Assembly (NCBI GenBank): GCA_016786765.1
Contig: JAEUUZ010000004.1
Span: 147,300 to 211,299 of the forward strand
Direction: 5' to 3'
DNA from: Chitinophagales bacterium
GTDB lineage: Bacteria; Bacteroidota; Bacteroidia; Chitinophagales; LD1
DNA length: 64,000 nucleotides
Under the pieces are notes generated by a model. The model saw nothing but the letters and a program-made list of their open reading frames with translations, was not told the DNA's origin and did no database searches. Shown here one piece after another: positions 1 through 9,491 of this stretch. Each line of letters opens with the position of its first letter. Position 1 is the first letter of the stretch. The position numbers were made by a program, and so were the translations under genes.

Positions 1-2
1 CT

Positions 3-425
3 CCGGGCAAAAAAGATTTCGACAAATATTTGAATGCTATTTTTTCGCGGCTTGATGAAGCGCAAGGCTCATGGACCTATTGGTCGAGCGATTTAGGTGG
101 TTGGGGGCCGCTCAATGGCGATCGTTCACCCTCTCCTATTCTTAACGAATTATTACGCATATACCCACAAGCAGTTGCCGGTGAATTGTTGAGCTACACC
201 TATGAACCTTCAGCGCATAAGTTTACCATGCACATGATGAGCGATACCACTATTCATGCCCCTACAATTATTTCAATTCCTCTTCAAAAATACAGCGCTT
301 TTCCTGTTGTAAAAATCACCAGCGAATCGCCTTTCGAGATGGATAAAGACAGTAAAAACAACACCCTTGTTTTAACGGTAAAAGAACATCGAAAATTAGT
401 AGACATTGAAATTGCCATACCCTAA
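3..425 (+). CDS. Glycoside hydrolase family 5 (endoglycoceramidase-like), C-terminal part
   Basis: The reading frame is open from the window edge, so only the 3' end of the gene is here; the true start lies upstream. The visible 141 residues hold a Trp/Tyr-rich strand (GSWTYWSSDLGGWGPLNG) followed by a segment reading RIYPQAVAGELLSY. That arrangement resembles the end of the TIM barrel of GH5 endoglycoceramidases, where a YPQAVAG-type segment leads into a small C-terminal beta-sandwich. The remaining ~85 residues alternate polar and hydrophobic residues, as expected for that sandwich. Family members cleave the glycan from glycosphingolipids or related glycosides and are usually secreted. The catalytic glutamates would lie in the missing part, so activity cannot be judged. 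Other clan-A hydrolases with a C-terminal sandwich are possible. Confidence 0.6.
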   Translation, partial: PGKKDFDKYLNAIFSRLDEAQGSWTYWSSDLGGWGPLNGDRSPSPILNELLRIYPQAVAGELLSYTYEPSAHKFTMHMMSDTTIHAPTIISIPLQKYSAFPVVKITSESPFEMDKDSKNNTLVLTVKEHRKLVDIEIAIP

Positions 426-564
426 AAAACAATGCAGTTAACAGGCCCTTAACTTCGCCCCACAAGGATTCCACTGTTTGAACGCTACTAAACCTTTCGG
501 GGCAATATTCTGTTAATATTTAGGCTATTATTTCAGAACCATTTTTTTATATATATTCACGAAT

Positions 565-3500
565 ATGAAACAACTACTACTCACATTTCTAGCCTTATTG
601 TCTGTGGCTATTCAAGCACAGGAAATTTCCGGAGTATTGTTCGATAAAAGAACAGGTGAAACGCTGATTGCTGCATCGGTATCCATCAAAGGAACTACCA
701 CCGGAGTACAAACCGATATAGATGGAAAATTCAGTTTTAAGGCTACCCAAAGTCCGCCTTACACCCTAGTTTTCTCGTACATTGGTTACGAACCTTTTGA
801 AGTGAATATTACGAGCATAGAACAAGCTAAAAAACCATTTGTGGTGCGTTTAAGTGAAAGCACAAAAATAATGAAGGATGTTGAAATTGTGGATTCCCGA
901 ATCACGGAAAAACAAAAGGAAAATCCGCTGACCATCGAAAGTATGGGACTACAGCAAATCAAGCAAACCGCTTCTTCAACATTCTACGAAGGGTTGAGTA
1001 CTTTGAAAGGTGTGGATATGACCACCGCTTCGTTAGGGTTTGTGGTGATCAACACCCGTGGTTTCAACAGCACATCGCCTGTACGTTCGTTACAATTGTT
1101 AGATGGTTGCGATAATCAAGCTCCGGGTTTGAATTTTAGTGTGGGGAATTTTGCAGGCGCATCTGAAATCGACATCCAAAAGGTAGACTTGATTGTTGGA
1201 GCTAGTTCACCATTATACGGACCGAATGCCTTTAACGGAGTTTTAGCAATGCAAACAAAAAGTCCGTTCTACTACCAAGGACTAACGGTTTTCTTGAAAG
1301 GTGCCGAACGCAATATGTTCGATGGTGCAATTCGTTGGGCAAAAGCATTTAAGAACAAAGCCGGTGAGGATAAATTTGCGTTCAAAATCGGGTTATCTTA
1401 TTTAAGAGCTTACGACTGGGAGGCGGATAATTACAGTAGATCTGCAGCCATTAACTCAGTTCAACCCGAGACAAATCCTGGAGGTTATGATGCAGTTAAC
1501 CGATATGGTGATGAGTTAAAAAATGCAGGTGAAAACAAATACAACACCGGAAGAAAAGATATTGCGACAAACTTAGGTTTAGGGCAGTTCCACAGAACAG
1601 GCTATCTGGAAAAAGACTTAGTGGATTACAACATCACGAACATTAAAGCAAACACTTCATTACATTATAAAATCACCAACAAAATTGAAGCGAAATTAGG
1701 CTATAATTTTGGCTATGGAACAACAGTATACCAAGGCGATAACCGTTATAGTTTAAGAGGGTTGCAAATTCACCAAGTGCGCTTAGAAGTTAGTCAGCCT
1801 GATAAATTTTATGTACGTGCCTACATGACTGCTGAAGATGCGGGAACATCTTATGATGCAGTATTTACTGCACTAAGAATGCAAGAGTATGTAAAGTCTG
1901 ATAATAAATGGCAACAGGACTATCAAAAATATTGGACCGATAATATTATGAATAAAGGCGGAGCACTTGGAGCAGGACCAATCTTCCAACTACCTGGAAT
2001 GCCTCAGAGCGTTTACACAAATCCTTCAATATGGCTTAACCCAGACACGAATGTTTTTAATACAACATATGCTCAAGCATTAAGTGTACTGAATAGCAAT
2101 CCGGATTCACTTAAAGCATGGCACAATCAAGCTAGAGCCTTTGCGGACAATGGTAGACTAATACCGGGTACGGCTGCATATGATTCAATTAAAAATATTA
2201 TTACAAACAGAAATTTGAACCAAGGAGGCACACGCTTTTTCGACAAAAGTAAAATGATGCATGTGCAAGCGGAGTACAAATGGGACATCAAGAAAAAAGG
2301 ACAAGAAAAAAACTGGTTTGATTTGACTACCGGTGCAAGTTTCAGAATGTTTTTCCCGTATTCATTAGGTACTATTTTCCAAGATACCTTTACCCGCAGA
2401 TATCAATTGGATTCTTTAGGTAAACCTGTGCAAGACATTAACGGCAACAATATTGTGCTCGATAGTACTTATAACAAAATTAGAAATTGGGAAATTGGCG
2501 CCTATTTCAGCGCTACCCGCAAATTCAGTTTTGGCGAGGGACATTCAATTACTCCCACACTAACGGTGCGTTTCGACCGCAATCAAAACTTTGCTTGGAA
2601 GCGAAAAGACGGTACTTGGGATCCTATTATTACACCGGCATTTTCGTTGGTATATTCCTACAAAGGCAATCACTCTGTTCGTCTATCCTATTCGTCAGGA
2701 GTAAGAAATCCAACACTTCAAGATCAGTATTTATATTACAATGTTGGTCGAGCCATTTTGATTGGAAATTTGAATGGTGTTGATTCAGTGGTTTCCATTC
2801 CAGACCTCACTTCGTATATCGATAAAAACGGGAATCGCGCAGCTATCGACTCGTTGAAATTCTTTAATGTAGACGGAGTTCGTCCGGAGCGTGTACAAAC
2901 CTTTGAAATTGGCTATCGCGGCTTGTTTGCCAAAAAAGTGTATATCGATGCTAGTGCCTATGTAAGCTTGTACAAAAATTTCTTAGGCTATAAACTCGGT
3001 GCAACATTTTCCGATAATAAAGTATTTGAAGAAGGCACTATTCGTCCATTTCAAGTATATCGTATAGCAGCTAATGCTAAAGACTTAGTAATGACATATG
3101 GTGCTTCTATAGGCGTAAGTTATTACTTCATTAAAAACTATGCTTTAACCGGAAACTACTCGTGGAATGTATTGAACAGAATGGGATCCAACGATTCTAT
3201 TATTCCGGCATTCAACACACCTGAGCATAAATTCAATGTGGGGATTAGCGGTTACGACATTAAAATCGGGAATCAAAAAGGCTTTGGCTTTAATATCAAT
3301 TACAAATGGATTCAAGGCTTTAAATTTGAAGGCTCGCCACAGTTTACAGGCGACATCCCAACCTATTCTTTGTTAGATGCGCAAATTAGTTGGGATGTAC
3401 AAAAAATCTTCACCACCTTTAAATTGGGCGGAAGCAACTTAATTTCTAAACGCAATTTTCAAGCCTATGGTGGACCGGGAATCGGACGTATGATTTACGG

Positions 3501-3576
3501 ATCGGTGCTTTTAAATATCAGTTGCGATACCTTTAAAAGTTGGACAAAAAAAGGAAAAGATAAACCAACCGAATAG
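565..3576 (+). CDS. TonB-dependent receptor with carboxypeptidase-D-like N-terminal domain
   Basis: This is an outer-membrane active transporter of 1003 residues, normal for Bacteroidota TonB-dependent receptors. A signal peptide (1-19, ending AIQAQ) precedes a carboxypeptidase regulatory-like beta-sandwich (about 20-95, EISGVLFDKRTGE). The plug domain (about 130-235) contains NTRGFNSTSPVRSLQLLDG and a VDLIVGASSPLYGPNAFNG segment, a plug signature. The rest is an aromatic-rich 22-strand barrel. It lacks a SusD partner downstream, so it is probably not a glycan SusC. The next gene encodes a T9SS-exported hydrolase and may supply or modify the substrate. The substrate cannot be read from the sequence. 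The last ~15 residues are a Lys-rich tail after the final strand, rather than the usual terminal aromatic residue. Confidence 0.93.
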   Translation: MKQLLLTFLALLSVAIQAQEISGVLFDKRTGETLIAASVSIKGTTTGVQTDIDGKFSFKATQSPPYTLVFSYIGYEPFEVNITSIEQAKKPFVVRLSESTKIMKDVEIVDSRITEKQKENPLTIESMGLQQIKQTASSTFYEGLSTLKGVDMTTASLGFVVINTRGFNSTSPVRSLQLLDGCDNQAPGLNFSVGNFAGASEIDIQKVDLIVGASSPLYGPNAFNGVLAMQTKSPFYYQGLTVFLKGAERNMFDGAIRWAKAFKNKAGEDKFAFKIGLSYLRAYDWEADNYSRSAAINSVQPETNPGGYDAVNRYGDELKNAGENKYNTGRKDIATNLGLGQFHRTGYLEKDLVDYNITNIKANTSLHYKITNKIEAKLGYNFGYGTTVYQGDNRYSLRGLQIHQVRLEVSQPDKFYVRAYMTAEDAGTSYDAVFTALRMQEYVKSDNKWQQDYQKYWTDNIMNKGGALGAGPIFQLPGMPQSVYTNPSIWLNPDTNVFNTTYAQALSVLNSNPDSLKAWHNQARAFADNGRLIPGTAAYDSIKNIITNRNLNQGGTRFFDKSKMMHVQAEYKWDIKKKGQEKNWFDLTTGASFRMFFPYSLGTIFQDTFTRRYQLDSLGKPVQDINGNNIVLDSTYNKIRNWEIGAYFSATRKFSFGEGHSITPTLTVRFDRNQNFAWKRKDGTWDPIITPAFSLVYSYKGNHSVRLSYSSGVRNPTLQDQYLYYNVGRAILIGNLNGVDSVVSIPDLTSYIDKNGNRAAIDSLKFFNVDGVRPERVQTFEIGYRGLFAKKVYIDASAYVSLYKNFLGYKLGATFSDNKVFEEGTIRPFQVYRIAANAKDLVMTYGASIGVSYYFIKNYALTGNYSWNVLNRMGSNDSIIPAFNTPEHKFNVGISGYDIKIGNQKGFGFNINYKWIQGFKFEGSPQFTGDIPTYSLLDAQISWDVQKIFTTFKLGGSNLISKRNFQAYGGPGIGRMIYGSVLLNISCDTFKSWTKKGKDKPTE

Positions 3577-3618
3577 TCTAAAAACGTAAAATGAAATGTT
3601 ATAAATAGTGTGAAAGTT

Positions 3619-3648
3619 TTGTCGGCTTAGAATTCTATTGTAGATTTA
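3619..3648 (+). promoter_or_regulatory. Putative Bacteroidota-type promoter
   Basis: TTG at 3619-3621 and TAGATTTA at 3641-3648 are 19 nt apart, close to the Bacteroidota sigma consensus TTG-N19-TAnnTTTG, with one mismatch at the last base. They lie 19 nt before the start of the hydrolase gene, so that gene can be transcribed separately from the TonB receptor. Confidence 0.35.
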
Positions 3649-3667
3649 AGAACCAAAACTAAACAAC

Positions 3668-5116
3668 ATGAATAAAAACTTTCTACTCGTTATTCTAATG
3701 ATAGCTTGTACGTCTACCCTCTTCGGGCAGCGCTATCTTACACCGCAATTCAGCACGGTAAAAGTAACTAAAAACGTAAAATACGGAGCTAACTTAGGTT
3801 ACAACTCATCCTTTCTTTCATCCGAAGATTTATTAATGGATGTTTACGAACCGGATGGCGACACCGCAACAAATCGTCCGGTTATTATCCTCGGCCATGC
3901 AGGTTCTTATTTATCACTTTATGCATGGGGAAACAAAGATCAATATAGTGTTGTAGAATTATGCAACCGCTTTGCAAAACTAGGCTATGTAGCCGTTTCA
4001 ATCGATTACCGATTAGGTTGGTCTGCCGGTTCAACAGATGCCGAAACCCGCGAAAAAACGATTATCAATGCGGTATATCGCGCTATGCAAGATTTCAAAA
4101 CATGTATTCGTTACTTTAGAAAGGATGCAAGTACAACCAACACATGGAAAACAAATCCTTGTAAAATCTTTGTTGGAGGTACCAACTCTGGTGGTTACTC
4201 GGCTTTGGCTGTAGCCAACTTAAATAAAACTTCTGAGTTGTATGGAGTTAAGTTCCTTGATTCAAACGGAGATCCGTATATCGACCAAACTAAAACAGGT
4301 GATTTCAACGGTTTTGGCGGCACACAAAATGTATATAATCATCCGGGCTATAGCTCTGAAGCAAGTGCAGTTTTAGCACTTGGAGCTGCAACCGGAGATT
4401 CTACTTGGGTTGAAGCTGGAGAAATTCCGGTAGTAGCCTTATCGGGAGTAGAGGAAACTACAACACCTTATAACACTGCCATTGTAATTACAGGTAGCGG
4501 AACAGCTATTATTGTTGTGAGCGGTGCAGGTGATTTTATGCCACGCACCGAGCGTTTAGGCAATAACGATGTGTTTAAAGCAGCATCTTTACCACAAGGC
4601 CCGCCAAACAAAAATGGAGCCGGAGCAGTAACACAATCCATAGAAGGGTTGTATCCATTATACGGAGCTAAATTTGAACCATGGAGTTGGTATGATGGCG
4701 CTCAACCTATTGGCGATCCGAGTTTGAACGTTGGAGCATCGCAAATAAAAGGTTTATTGTATATCGATACTATTATGAGTTACACCGCGCCTCGTTTCTT
4801 CGAAATTATCAAAAACACTACTGCTTGTCAGATTACAGCAGGTATTGACGATAACCAATCGGAAACAAAAGTAGGCTTTACCACTGTTCCGAATCCATCG
4901 AGCAGCACTATTACTATCTTTAGTTCTTCTGTAGCAACAGCCATTACTTCTGCAACATTAATCGATTTTAATGGCAGAATTGTGCGTTCTATTGAAAACA
5001 ATAAAAGCCATTATGCTGTGTTACCGGTAGAAGATTTGGCGAATGGAATGTATGCTGTAGAAATTAAAACGGCTGATGGCATTCAATCTGTGAAAAAAGT
5101 GATAGTACAACATTAA
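3668..5116 (+). CDS. Secreted alpha/beta hydrolase (esterase-like) with T9SS sorting domain
   Basis: Residues 1-21 are a signal peptide. The core is an alpha/beta-hydrolase: LLMDVYEPDGD, PVIILGHAGS (oxyanion strand, about 72-80), a YVAVSIDYRLGW strand (about 107-118) and the nucleophile elbow GGTNSGGYSA with Ser174. The elbow reads TxSxG rather than GxSxG. The C-terminal ~75 residues (from about 405: VPNPSSSTITIFSSS, ending VKKVIVQH) form a type-A T9SS sorting domain, so the protein should be exported through the T9SS and anchored or released outside the cell. Substrate is unknown; carboxylesterase or lipase-like activity is likely. It follows a TonB-dependent receptor on the same strand and is followed by a strong terminator. 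Confidence 0.85.
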   Translation: MNKNFLLVILMIACTSTLFGQRYLTPQFSTVKVTKNVKYGANLGYNSSFLSSEDLLMDVYEPDGDTATNRPVIILGHAGSYLSLYAWGNKDQYSVVELCNRFAKLGYVAVSIDYRLGWSAGSTDAETREKTIINAVYRAMQDFKTCIRYFRKDASTTNTWKTNPCKIFVGGTNSGGYSALAVANLNKTSELYGVKFLDSNGDPYIDQTKTGDFNGFGGTQNVYNHPGYSSEASAVLALGAATGDSTWVEAGEIPVVALSGVEETTTPYNTAIVITGSGTAIIVVSGAGDFMPRTERLGNNDVFKAASLPQGPPNKNGAGAVTQSIEGLYPLYGAKFEPWSWYDGAQPIGDPSLNVGASQIKGLLYIDTIMSYTAPRFFEIIKNTTACQITAGIDDNQSETKVGFTTVPNPSSSTITIFSSSVATAITSATLIDFNGRIVRSIENNKSHYAVLPVEDLANGMYAVEIKTADGIQSVKKVIVQH

Positions 5117-5133
5117 AAAACATCTAACTAATT

Positions 5134-5165
5134 AAAAAAAGGAGAGCAATTGCTCTCCTTTTTTT
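5134..5165 (+). terminator. Rho-independent terminator after the hydrolase gene
   Basis: A perfect 18-nt palindrome, GGAGAGCAATTGCTCTCC (5141-5158), is preceded by seven A and followed by seven T. It begins 25 nt after the stop codon. Confidence 0.9.
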
Positions 5166-5593
5166 ATGTCTAAAGCACAAGAATACCTAGTACAGTTAAT
5201 TTAAAGCCGTATGCGGAATAGTATCGGTAAATAGTTCTTATGGGTATTTGAAATGCACATTAAACCCTCTTGCAATATAAGGGGATACTATGTTACAGAA
5301 ATACGCTATAGCTATGATGGAAATAAATATTGCATACGCGTTGTTAAACATGACGATGCAGTTAGCGTTTAGTATGTTTCCTCGAAGGAGAAAATTGCTT
5401 CAGAAAACGTATGCTTAATATGCATTTGTCCCTCGTTTAAGCTTCCGTTATACAGCCAAATTTATCGCTTTAAGGCTTTCAGTACTGCGTAAACTTCCCC
5501 CATCAAACACAACTGCTATGTTTTGCGCTGGCATTCGCAACTGCTAACATATAAGAATAGCTTTTAAATCAGGCCTAAATTCCATCGTGATGG
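5166..5593. other. Gene-free intergenic stretch between convergent genes
   Basis: About 430 bases lie between the terminators of two convergent genes. No reading frame of useful length, RNA gene or repeat was recognised. Base composition resembles the flanks. It could be decayed coding sequence, but no recognisable remnant was seen. Confidence 0.5.
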
Positions 5594-5633
5594 GCATAAA
5601 AAAACGGTTGCCTCTTTCGAAGCAACCGTTTAA
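5594..5633 (-). terminator. Rho-independent terminator of the DUF4397 gene
   Basis: A 10-bp perfect stem, AAACGGTTGC (5603-5612) with GCAACCGTTT (5623-5632), has a 10-nt loop. Read on the minus strand it is followed by a run of T. It lies 18 nt beyond the stop of the minus-strand gene. Confidence 0.88.
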
Positions 5634-5650
5634 ATTAAATGTTATTTCTA

Positions 5651-7489
5651 TTATTTCAACACGTTGAATTTGTACAACGAAGTTTTTGTTTCGCTTACCA
5701 CACGGGCAATGTACAATCCATTTTGAAGATCGCGAATATCTTCAGTTAAAGCAACTGTTTTGTTGCCAAAAGTAGAGTTCACTACATTTTTAACTACACG
5801 TCCGTTCATATCCAAAATGTCGATAGCAACGTTACTTGTTTCTTTCACATCGAAAGCCATTACAATTTCAGATGAAGCCGGATTAGGGAACATACGGAAT
5901 TGCATATCAGCCAATGAAGGATCGTTGATGCTGGTTGACGTTGAAACTACAGTATCTTGCAATGGAGACATAAAGCTCAACGGTCCGTTAGGTATAGCTA
6001 AGTATAACCCGAATTTCTTTCCGTTTTTGTTTGCTGCCGAATCAACAAAACCAGTAGCTACTAAAGTGATACCAGCACCGTCAATAGCCCCTAGTGGCAC
6101 TAAATACGACTTGTAGATTGCTCCGCCCGGTAATTTCAAATCAACAATTACAGTACCTAAAGAAGTTGGTAAAGCTGTGTTACCACTGATGTTTGCTTTC
6201 TGATATTGACCATAAGACAAACCTGAAATTAAACTCAAACCACCTGCAGAAGGAACGGTAACACTCACTGTAGGAGCGTCAGTAGCTGCGTGGAATACAT
6301 TCACAACACCTGTTCCTGCAGGAGAAGTTGTTACAAAAGGTTTGTCGATATAAGCGTTTGCTAAAATGCTTTTTCCATCAGGATTAGCTGTAAAGCCCGA
6401 AGTACTACTAACACCTGCAATAACACCAACACGTGCAGTATCGTTCAAGAACAGGTTAACCGATAATGATTTAGTTAAACTATCGTTAGCATGAATATCG
6501 ATATCGTAGTGGAAATCTTGGATAAAGGCACCTGATTGGAAACGTTGCAAATAATCCAATTTCAAGAATTGTTTTACTCCATTCACATACAACTCGATTT
6601 TTTTCAATAATGGATCAGCAGAAGCATGGATAATTTCTGTTAAACCTCCCAATTTCTCAGCAGGCAACTCTACTGGAGTAATCGCTGAATTTCCCGGAGT
6701 AGAAGCATCCGTAACAAAAGCCAAAACTTTTGCAGTATTTGTAGTACCTGTTCCAGTTGTATCGGCAAAACCTGAAGCTACAATGAAAGCTGCTTTACCA
6801 CCTAGTGTTCTAAGGGCATCGCCATTGGCTTTATAGAAAGGATTGGTTTGCGCTTGTCCGTTAGGGATAATGTGAATACGTCTTGCACTAGCGGCAACAC
6901 CTGTGTGCGCTGTTACATCTTTGTACAATGCTTTACCCACTAATACATCACGAGCCGGAGCTTGGATAGTAGTTACAAAGCTTTGAACATAAACCGAATC
7001 AGCATCAATAATACCATGATGTAGGGCAACCTGCGCTTGATTTGGATTAGATGATGAAAACTGAACACCGCTGTTAATAAGAATCAAATCAGCTGCATTG
7101 CTAACACCCGATGGGTTCGTTTTAGCTGCCAATAATGATGGCGTTGCTAATCCTGTAGCAATCATAATGTTGTTTCCTGTAGGGATTACTGAAAACGTTT
7201 TAGAGAATAAATCCGGATCAGAAGATGCTGTACTGGTAGAAGACTTTAAGTGAACGACTAACGTAGCACCCGGAATTGGCACTGCCGGAATAGTATAGAA
7301 GTAACCCGATTGATACGTTAAATTATCAACGGCTTTCAAGTATTGAGATGCAATAGGCACTTCCACCCAAACATCCACATTGGCTAAAGCCGGATCCGGA
7401 CTGTTATGGACAACAAGTAGGCTGCCTTGTGCACTTGCGAAAGTGGCACCCAACACAGCAAGACTGAGGGTAAGGAGAATTTTTTTCAT
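5651..7489 (-). CDS. DUF4397 repeat protein with T9SS sorting domain
   Basis: A 612-residue secreted protein. Residues 1-20 are a signal peptide. Three related segments follow, each opening with a strand of the type LLVVHNSPDPALANVDVWV (about 24), LTEIIHASADPLLKKIELYV (about 280) and VNVFHAATDAPTVSVTVP (about 395). These are the hallmark of DUF4397, an immunoglobulin-like surface domain of unknown function. A type-A T9SS sorting domain occupies about 530-612 (MFPNPASSEIV, then NGLYIARVV and a Lys-rich end). It is monocistronic, with its own terminator. Probably an extracellular adhesive or structural protein; no enzymatic motif was seen. Confidence 0.9.
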   Translation of the reverse strand: MKKILLTLSLAVLGATFASAQGSLLVVHNSPDPALANVDVWVEVPIASQYLKAVDNLTYQSGYFYTIPAVPIPGATLVVHLKSSTSTASSDPDLFSKTFSVIPTGNNIMIATGLATPSLLAAKTNPSGVSNAADLILINSGVQFSSSNPNQAQVALHHGIIDADSVYVQSFVTTIQAPARDVLVGKALYKDVTAHTGVAASARRIHIIPNGQAQTNPFYKANGDALRTLGGKAAFIVASGFADTTGTGTTNTAKVLAFVTDASTPGNSAITPVELPAEKLGGLTEIIHASADPLLKKIELYVNGVKQFLKLDYLQRFQSGAFIQDFHYDIDIHANDSLTKSLSVNLFLNDTARVGVIAGVSSTSGFTANPDGKSILANAYIDKPFVTTSPAGTGVVNVFHAATDAPTVSVTVPSAGGLSLISGLSYGQYQKANISGNTALPTSLGTVIVDLKLPGGAIYKSYLVPLGAIDGAGITLVATGFVDSAANKNGKKFGLYLAIPNGPLSFMSPLQDTVVSTSTSINDPSLADMQFRMFPNPASSEIVMAFDVKETSNVAIDILDMNGRVVKNVVNSTFGNKTVALTEDIRDLQNGLYIARVVSETKTSLYKFNVLK

Positions 7490-7650
7490 GATAAATTATG
7501 GTTTTGTTTAATAATGTTTGCCCTAAGGTAACACAATAATTTTCGTTTAGTTCAATCTTGGAGCATTTTTTTAATATGAAGCGCCCTCCTTTAATGTTCT
7601 TTAACAGAGTCAACAAATGAAGATGAATAAACTTATTGGTTTAAGAATAG

Positions 7651-7680
7651 GGCAAAAAAAAAGAGACCCGAAGGTCTCTT
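7651..7680 (-). terminator. Rho-independent terminator of the pdhA-TPR operon
   Basis: The stem AAGAGACC/GGTCTCTT (7661-7680) has a 4-nt CGAA loop. On the minus strand it is followed by eight or more T. It lies 20 nt after the stop of the TPR gene. Confidence 0.9.
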
Positions 7681-7699
7681 TGATTGTATTTCTTCCAAT

Positions 7700-8368
7700 T
7701 TAGAGTTGTGCAGTAGCACGAGAGATGTACTTTTCAATGTCACGGCCTTCATCAGACATTGGATATTTTTCTTTCACTTTAGTATATTGTTCTACAGCTT
7801 CTTTAAATTTCTTTTGTGTTTCCAAATACATACCCAATTTAACTAAGTAATATGGTGTGAATTGATCGTTTTCTGAAAAACCGGCTGCTTTAGCGTAATA
7901 TTTTTCAGCATCGGCAGGTTTATTTTGTTCAGCATAAGCATCACCAATTGCATTCAACTTTGCCGCGCCTAATACAGCGTCAGACGTGCTGAACTTATCC
8001 AAATACGTAACCGCATCAGCATATTTACCGGTATTCAAATAACAAATACCGATGTAGTAATTACAAAGGTTTGCTGCTTTTGTCCAACCGTATTTTTTCT
8101 GTACTTCTAAAAATCCTTTATTTACACCATTTCCATTCAACGCCAAGTTGAAAGAATCTTTCTGAAAGGCTATTTCGGCCATAAATATTTCGCGTTGCGC
8201 TTTAAGATTACGCTCCGGAAGCCATTTCAAGAAAATGAAAAGAGATGCAGCAATAATCACCACTAAAGCGCCAGCGCCAATAGCCACAGCTTGTTTATTC
8301 TCTTCTACGAAATTTTCTACACGCTCCGCAAAATGCTGTACTGCTTGTATTTCTTCTGTCTCTGCCAT
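7700..8368 (-). CDS. Membrane-anchored tetratricopeptide repeat protein
   Basis: 222 residues: a short acidic cytoplasmic N-terminus, one transmembrane helix at about 28-49 (AVAIGAGALVVIIAASLFIF) and a TPR-rich domain that would face the periplasm. TPR-like units can be seen at about 100-130 (NYYIGICYLNTGKYADAVTY), 135-170 and 172-205 (YLVKLGMYLETQKKFKEAVE). The layout resembles YfgM-type proteins, which interact with the secretion machinery and periplasmic chaperones; that match is by architecture only. The gene starts 24 nt after pdhA on the same strand and shares its transcript. Nothing ties its function to pyruvate metabolism. Confidence 0.85.
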   Translation of the reverse strand: MAETEEIQAVQHFAERVENFVEENKQAVAIGAGALVVIIAASLFIFLKWLPERNLKAQREIFMAEIAFQKDSFNLALNGNGVNKGFLEVQKKYGWTKAANLCNYYIGICYLNTGKYADAVTYLDKFSTSDAVLGAAKLNAIGDAYAEQNKPADAEKYYAKAAGFSENDQFTPYYLVKLGMYLETQKKFKEAVEQYTKVKEKYPMSDEGRDIEKYISRATAQL

Positions 8369-8392
8369 AATTGTTGTTGTTTTATTTATCGT

Positions 8393-9385
8393 TTATTCAG
8401 TTAAAAATGGGTAATCGGCTTCTGCATAAATATCTTTATACAATTCATCATCGCTAGGGTAAGGCGATTCTTCTGCAAACTTCACGCAATCTTCCACTTG
8501 TTGATTAACGCGCTGTTGAATAACTTCAATCTCCGCTTGCGTTGCATACTTTTTCTTCACTATTGTATCCAATGTGGTTTCAATAGGATCAAGTTTCTTA
8601 TATTCTTCAACTTCCTCCTTCGTTCTGTACTTCTGTGGATCAGACATTGAGTGCCCTTTATAACGATACGTACAAATTTCTAAGAACGTTGGACCTTCAC
8701 CACTTCTGGCTCTGTCAGCTGCTTTTGCAATGGCTTCGTGAACGGTTTCGCACTGCATGCCATCTACAGATTCTGAAGGCATATCGTAAGCTTCACCCAA
8801 TGTCGCAATTTTGGTAACGTTTGACGAACGCTTTACCGAAGTTCCCATAGCGTAACCATTGTTCTCGCAAACAAAAATTACCGGTAATTTCCACATCATG
8901 GCCATGTTGAAGGTTTCGTGCAAAATACCTTGACGAGCAGCACCATCGCCAAAAAAGCAAATGGTAACGTTTGATTTATCGAGATATTTATCGGCAAAAG
9001 CAATGCCTGCGCCTAAGCCAATTTGCGCACCTACAATTCCGTGCCCGCCAAAAAAGTTGTGTTCTTTTGAGAAAAAGTGCATTGAGCCTCCTTTTCCTTT
9101 GGTGCAACCGGTTTCCTTTCCATACAACTCAGCCATTGCTGCATTACAGCTAATTCCTTTGGCAATAGCTAAAGCATGATCGCGATAAGCGGTAATTACC
9201 CGGTCATCGGATTTTAAAGCCGACATCATTCCTGCTGCCACTGCTTCTTGACCAATGTATAAGTGACAAAAGCCACGAATTTTCTGTTGGCCATAAAGCA
9301 TACCCGCACGCTCCTCAAACTTGCGAAGAAGAAGCATCAGTTCATACCAATACAGATATGTTTCTTTAGTTAATTTTGTGGCCAT
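8393..9385 (-). CDS. pdhA: Pyruvate dehydrogenase E1 component, alpha subunit
   Basis: 330 residues, the usual length. It catalyses the thiamine-diphosphate-dependent decarboxylation of pyruvate as an alpha2beta2 enzyme within the pyruvate dehydrogenase complex. The ThDP-binding motif runs from GDG (146-148) to NN (175-176), about 30 residues apart as in the family. The N-terminal IRGFCHLYIGQEA and the GKGGSMHFF segment (about 98-105) are typical of PdhA rather than of BCKDH alpha. Neither E1 beta nor E2 is adjacent, so the subunits are encoded elsewhere, which is common in Bacteroidota. It is the first gene of a two-gene operon and is divergent from recF. Confidence 0.96.
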   Translation of the reverse strand: MATKLTKETYLYWYELMLLLRKFEERAGMLYGQQKIRGFCHLYIGQEAVAAGMMSALKSDDRVITAYRDHALAIAKGISCNAAMAELYGKETGCTKGKGGSMHFFSKEHNFFGGHGIVGAQIGLGAGIAFADKYLDKSNVTICFFGDGAARQGILHETFNMAMMWKLPVIFVCENNGYAMGTSVKRSSNVTKIATLGEAYDMPSESVDGMQCETVHEAIAKAADRARSGEGPTFLEICTYRYKGHSMSDPQKYRTKEEVEEYKKLDPIETTLDTIVKKKYATQAEIEVIQQRVNQQVEDCVKFAEESPYPSDDELYKDIYAEADYPFLTE

Positions 9386-9404
9386 AACTTTTTAATAAAG
9401 CGGA

Positions 9405-9412
9405 CAAACCTA
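9405..9412 (-). promoter_or_regulatory. Putative -7 promoter element of pdhA
   Basis: On the minus strand this reads TAGGTTTG, a perfect TAnnTTTG match, 19 nt before the pdhA start. No clear TTG -33 box was seen. Confidence 0.4.
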
Positions 9413-9491
9413 AGTATTTTTTTTTATTTTAAGTTTTATCCCCTACAATGAAAATTTTACATAGGTTTCGGGGCCATAATTCGGGGAATAC

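Noticed and set aside
8393..9385. Branched-chain 2-oxoacid dehydrogenase alpha instead of pyruvate dehydrogenase
   Set aside because: The N-terminal RGFCHLYIGQEA and KGGSMHFF segments fit PdhA, and no BCKDH partner gene is nearby.
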